DNA of 64,000 bases, taken from positions 41,891,798 to 41,955,797 of the forward strand of contig NC_023757.2 in NCBI RefSeq assembly GCF_000499845.2, written 5' to 3'. The DNA is from Phaseolus vulgaris. Its lineage: Eukaryota; Streptophyta; Magnoliopsida; Fabales; Fabaceae. The notes under the pieces were generated by a model. The model was not told where the DNA came from, did no database searches, and saw nothing but the letters and a program-made list of their open reading frames with translations. Below are positions 59,501 to 64,000 of the stretch, in pieces. The position numbers and the translations under genes are program-made. The number at the start of each line of letters is the position of its first letter. Positions within the stretch are counted from its first letter, which is position 1.

Positions 59501-61381
59501 TCATTGTCAATCTAACTTTAGAAGCTGAGACACTCATATTCTATCTTAAATGAAATGGTTAAATACATAATATCTACCCAAAAGAATGTTACTTTGCATA
59601 TAATATTCTGGAATTTAAAATAAAAAATTATAGTCTTCTTCCTTGGAAGAGGTAAAAGTTCTTACAAAAGCAAATTTCAGCAATGGAAAAAACCACAGGC
59701 ATCCACTTACATTCCCTTTGAGCTCCATTTTTTTGTCGGAAGCTCTTCTGTGCAGCTTGATCAAATTTTAAAATGAACTGGTTCTTCTTTGACCCTAGTT
59801 TGATTCCAGATCTAAAATCTTTTAATAACCTAATTGGTTACATTATGGCCAGCAAAGTGGAAGAGTCAAATGGTAGAGAGTTTTAAATCTTCATGGTGAG
59901 CTTCCCATCAAGGATTCCACATTTGCCTTCATTTTTGCCCTGGTGAAATATACTGGCATTTGGTGGTGTCATATTTCCACTTCCTTTGAGTATTTCTCCT
60001 AAGGTGTATAATAGGAGAAAACACTTTCATCTGCTGCAACTGGTTCATGATCATGATTCATGTGCAAGGAATGGTGCAACTGGTTCATGATCATGATTCA
60101 TGTGCAAGGAAATGCTGGTGGTTGGGAAGTGCTGAATGTGATAGCAGGGGATGCCTATAGTGAGAAAGATGGGAATTGGAATGGATGTTGTAATCCTATA
60201 AGGTATTGGGAGTTTTATATGATTTTGGTGGGATGAAATGCTTTGACTGTGTTTGACTCTACTATTAGGTTTGTGTACCAAACAACTGTTAAAGCTTTAT
60301 ATAATATTTACTTTTATTATCATTTCTTATTTTTGTACAATGTGACAAAAACATTTCATTTTGCTATGATTGTATTACTCTAGTACTTTGTCCTAGAATA
60401 ACATTACACATAATGTAGGTTAGTGTTTATGTAATCTTATCAAACATCAATATTTTCTCTATTATTTTTTCATCATAATCAATCAATTATAACAAATTTT
60501 TACAAGATAATAGAAATTTGTAGCTAATTTATTTGTTCACTAAAGTCAGTATAAGTAATATTATCGCCATTTTGATTATTTCTGCTGTTCCTTTTATATT
60601 GTCACCTGGGATTTAATCATGGTACTGCTTTCACTGTATTTTTAATTTCGCAACATAATATTCTTTCTCTTGTGGGTATGCTCTTTTGCAGTCATTTCTG
60701 AGTTAATACATTACACAGCAGCAGGCAATACTGACGGTGTTTCTGCAAATATGCCCTTAATCCAAGTCATTGTACCTCAAGTTATGAATCTTAAAGCCCA
60801 ACTTAGTGATTCTACAAAGGTAAATACTTTATTAATATCCAATCTCCATGTGTTGGGGCATGAGAGATTGCCCTATTCCAAAGCATACTGGGACAGTTTT
60901 TCTTTTGTGGTATTACAAATTTTGTTCTCTCTGTTGGCATTTACTCGATGGCTAAAGTCAAAAGTAATGTGAAATTTACGTGTTTTTTTGTTTGCGACAA
61001 TGTCATGATGCTGACTTGGTTTATTGGGAATATGAGCTATTGTTTTAGAGCCATGTTGTGATTGTCAATACTACATATGTAGTGAATCATGCCAGCCTTG
61101 GATGTGTATGTATGTGTGTATACATACATACATATATAAGTTACACCCTTTTGATTTTTAGGATTAACCTAGGAAGTTACACCTTGAGTGTATAGTTATA
61201 GTTTGCTAACTTTTAACAAAATTAGTAGGTGTAAGTTAGCCAACCCCATATGCATTTGCTAACTTACATTAATTTGTTTTTCATAAGATAGCAAGTTGCA
61301 CCTTGGGTGTATTTAAAGAAATTTGTAGTTATAACTTGCTAGGTTACTCCTAAAAATTATTTGATTGTATGTTAACAAATT

Positions 61382-61430
<49 letters not shown>

Positions 61431-64000
61431 GTATCTTGGCTTTAAGAGTTTAAACTATTTATCCAGGAGAAAATATAGTAAAATATAGATAATAAACTAC
61501 ACTAGGATATTAAGTGTGCTCTTTGAAGATTCTAGAGATCTCTTTGTTATCTTTACTTTAGTGTAAGAGATCTCTACACATAGAAGATGATATACTGTTT
61601 CAAATTAATGAATTGACTAAAAATCTTCTTTTCAGATTAATCCTTTTCAAGTTGGTATTAGAGCTCCCGATCTTGGGGGCTTTGCAAGGCTTTGCTTTTG
61701 CATTTCTTCTTTACCATCTTAGCTACGTTTCCTTTATAGGGTTGCTTGAAGTGCACCCATTTCCTTTTATTATAGGGATTGCTAGAAATGCATCCCAACT
61801 TGTGTTTCCTAGGAATCTTCTCTGTCACTGTTTCCACCGTTGTCATCGTCATCGCTGCGGAGCCTCCAATTTCCTTCTATTATTGGGGTGTGTCTCTCCT
61901 TTGAAAAGAGTATTGTTCACGACAACACTGTTTTTTCTTTTTGTTTTATTTTCTATTCTCTGTTTTTATTTAGGAGGATGTTGGGGAATCCTTTATATTT
62001 TTGCATGGCAACTCCACTAAGCAATGTTGATCTTCCACACTTGATGATAGTTGCCTTAATGGTTGAAATTATCTCTAGTGAGCTCAATTTATTCGATGTG
62101 CACATTAAAGGGTACAGGTAAGTTCAACCATATTGAAGGAGAGGCCTTATCTCCAGGTACCCCTAATTTCCGAATTTGGGACAATGATGACTTGCAAATT
62201 ATTACATGGCTATGGGGATCCATGACTACAAAAAACAATAGAAATTATATGTTCTACTTCAATGCCCGTGAAATTTGGGAAGACCTTGCAAATAGTTATT
62301 CCAGTGACAGGATATCTCTACATGCTGAGTTAGGAAGCAAGATCTTTGGTGCCAACCCCTCTATGTTGCAGAATATTATGCATTGTTGAAGGGTTTATGG
62401 ATTGAGTTGGACCAATATCAAAGTTTGAAGCTTGAAAATAACAAGGATGCTGTAACTCTTGCTCAGTTTGTTGAACGATCAGCTATTAGAATTGCTCACA
62501 ATCCAATTCAACATGATAGGACTAAGCACACACAGATGGATCGACACTTCATTAAAGAAAAACCGGATAGTGGCCTTATCACCCCTTAGTTTCATCTGGG
62601 CTTTAGTTAGTAGATCTATTTACAAAATGTCTCCCCACTGAATGATTTCATGATCTCAGTTGCAAGCTGGGATTATAGATATCTATTATAGTTAATAACA
62701 TACAGTAGGATATTAAGCGTGCTGTTAGAAGCAGTTAGAAGATTCTAGAGATTTCTTTGTAATCTCTACTTTAGGGTTAGAGTTCTCTATATATAGAGGT
62801 TGATGTACTTTTTCAAATTAATGAATTGAACCAAAAAATAAAATATTCCAAAGTTCTTTTTTTAAGGATTTCAGTTCTAGACTGTATGACTATTTGAATG
62901 ACCATGGGTATAGAAAATGATTAGTTTTTTGTTTCATCCATTATATATATGATAGTGTGCTATTTTAGGGACAGTTGCATATTATACTTCTTACAAGTCT
63001 TCTTTTCTAGGATGAGGAAGATGTGAAGGCGATTGCTAGGTTATTTGCCGACATGGGTGATTCATACGTGGAACTGATTGCAACCGGTACTTGTACATAG
63101 TCATAAACTTCGTTGGTTTCCCTTTGAGAAGAATTGGTGCTTTCTCGTGCACTGTGTGAATAATTTTGATGTCTTAGCAAGTTTCTTGTGGTTTTTGGTT
63201 GTGTTGAACTTATTGGGTCTGCATTGTCTTAACTGAATTTTTCAGGTTCAGATGAATCAATGCTAATAGTGCATGCATTGTTGGAAGTTGCTTCACATCC
63301 TGAATATGATATTGCTTCTATGACTTTTAACTTTTGGCATAGTCTTCAGTTAAACTTGACCAAAAGGTGATTTTTGTCCTTTCTGGAAAATAGCATTTGT
63401 AGGGTTTGTTTAGGTAAATTTCTCTATAAGCTTTTTCAGGAGAAGATGATTAACTTTGGCTTATAAAGGAACTCATTTTATGTTTCTTATTTTTTTCCCT
63501 AGAGATGTTTATGAAGTTTATTCAAATAAACCCTTTTACTTGACTCTGCTTTAACCAGAAATATGATTATTATATAATCTGACAGGGAGTCCTATATTTC
63601 ATATGGTAATGAAGCTTGCATTGAAGCAGAGAGAAATAGAAGGCTGCAGGTTTTCCGTCGTGCATATGAGTCACTTGTATCACTGGTGAGATGTTGGAAC
63701 TAAAAATTTCCTATGAAACTGTCAAACACCCTCAGCAGTGCATGGTTTCCAGCTCTTGTTTTACCTTAATATCAGTTTTGTAATTATATGTATACGCTAA
63801 AAAGTTATGTGACTTTTTACTTATCTACATAATTATTCACAACATTCTTGTTGCATTATGAAATATATGATTTAATGGCATTCGATCATACATAACTTGA
63901 CTGAATACCTGTAGTATTCTTACCTTCCTTTTTTCACGGATTATTATAGGTTATCTTTCGGGTTCAGTATCCTGAAGATTATCAAGACCTTTCATACGAG
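56576..64000 (+). CDS. MOS14: MOS14-like transportin-SR importin (5' part, runs off the window)
   Basis: Thirteen exons lie in the window: 56576-56698, 57055-57132, 57274-57336, 57560-57607, 57733-57879, 58173-58304, 58397-58437, 58873-58964, 60692-60819, 63011-63086, 63246-63366, 63586-63685 and 63950 to the window end. All introns are GT-AG and phases agree, giving the first 400 of roughly 960 residues. The sequence is the importin-beta/exportin-1-like N-terminus followed by HEAT-like helices, with ADNLLHD, TLIFCSQTLRSKVQRDFEEL, LLKKFHKGPPKVRTQI and EQVLEAFASWLRL closely matching plant MOS14, the transportin-3 homologue. MOS14 carries SR splicing factors into the nucleus and is needed for proper splicing of immune-receptor genes in Arabidopsis. 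The start is the first ATG of the frame. Intron 9 (60820-63010) carries a Copia-type relic, and exon 6 is followed by a duplicated donor. Confidence 0.94.
58292..58372 (+). repeat. 44-bp tandem duplication of the exon 6 splice donor
   Basis: CTTAAGGAGCAG|GTTAGTAATG and CTTAAGGAGCAG|GTAAGTAATG lie 44 bp apart, each followed by (G)ATTTCATTATCT. The first donor (GT at 58305) keeps frame with exon 7; the second (GT at 58349) matches the consensus better but would add 44 bases. Confidence 0.9.
60035..60112. repeat. 40-bp tandem duplication in intron 8
   Basis: TGCAACTGGTTCATGATCAT plus GATTCATGTGCAAGGAA occurs at 60035 and 60075. The unit contains the palindrome ATGATCAT. It lies in the 1.7-kb intron 8 of the importin gene. 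Confidence 0.92.
61388..61426. repeat. (TA)n microsatellite in intron 9
   Basis: About 19 uninterrupted TA units, just upstream of the Copia-type relic. Confidence 0.9.
61430..62860 (+). mobile_element. Internally deleted Copia-type retrotransposon in importin intron 9
   Basis: Two LTR copies frame it. The left (about 61440-61650) and right (about 62670-62850) share AGGATATTAAGYGTGCT, GAAGATTCTAGAGAT, CTTTGT-ATCT-TACTTTAG and TTCAAATTAATGAATTGA in order. TGGTATTAGAGC at 61653-61664 fits the initiator tRNA-Met primer-binding site. Between them lies only a gag-like relic with no protease, integrase or reverse transcriptase. It has the same orientation as the host gene. Precise LTR ends and target duplication are not resolved, partly because of the (TA)n tract on the left. 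Confidence 0.82.
62110..62589 (+). pseudogene. Copia gag relic, frameshifted
   Basis: A frame from about 62112 reads GKFNHIEGEA, then WDNDDLQIITWLWGSM and ARE-IWEDLANSY, the gag pattern of plant Copia elements (UBN2/gag-polypeptide family). It stops at 62389, while the continuation EYYALLKGLWIELDQY is read in another frame across the same point, showing a frameshift near 62360-62375. The second part ends at a stop at 62587-62589. No nucleocapsid zinc knuckle is left. Confidence 0.8.

Noticed and set aside
59600..60300. Retroelement-like text in importin intron 8
   Set aside because: Translation of both strands gave no recognisable gag or pol motif; only the 40-bp tandem repeat is certain.

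Overview
The window looks like AT-rich, gene-poor nuclear DNA of a dicot plant, most likely a legume and probably of the bean/soybean/cowpea group. Support: GT-AG introns with AT-rich interiors, a plant-only hydroxyproline O-galactosyltransferase, a plant AT-hook (AHL) gene, a MOS14-type transportin, LTR retrotransposon remnants including a short TRIM LTR of a type common in legumes, and a decayed copy of plastid trnH. The species assignment is inference; no bacterial, viral or CRISPR features were seen.

Layout. 1-3.2 kb: LTR-like fragment, small tandem and palindromic repeats. 3.2-4.73 kb (-): intronless AAA-ATPase of the plant AATP1/BCS1-like family. 4.9-13.4 kb: intergenic DNA with a TIR-bounded element full of minisatellites near 10.2-10.9 kb. 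13.43-17.05 kb (-): seven-exon GT31 hydroxyproline O-galactosyltransferase with a galectin domain, reconstructed as 603 residues with every junction in phase. 17-25 kb: intergenic, holding a 1.43-kb solo LTR with a 5-bp target duplication. 25.49-26.42 kb (+): two-exon dynein light chain (LC8) with a long N-terminal extension. 27.8-39.4 kb: an old cluster of repeated AHL-locus segments around one surviving short AHL gene (32.74-33.31 kb), plus a TRIM LTR and an inverted second copy of the 1.4-kb LTR. 41.1-41.6 kb: another TIR-bounded element. 43.9-46.2 kb (+): KIN17 homologue, whose intron 3' end and start codon have been tandemly duplicated. 46.8-49.7 kb (+): broken alpha-crystallin-domain gene. 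50-56 kb: intergenic, with a fifth AHL-flank copy and the trnH relic. 56.58-64 kb (+): first 400 codons of a MOS14/transportin-SR importin, with a Copia-type relic in intron 9 and a duplicated splice donor after exon 6; the gene runs off the window.

The genes are independent housekeeping or regulatory loci, with no operon or pathway cluster. The most unusual structures are duplication products: the AHL flank family, the KIN17 false start, the MOS14 twin donor, the paired inverted LTRs and the minisatellite-filled TIR element. I found no convincing new multi-gene system.
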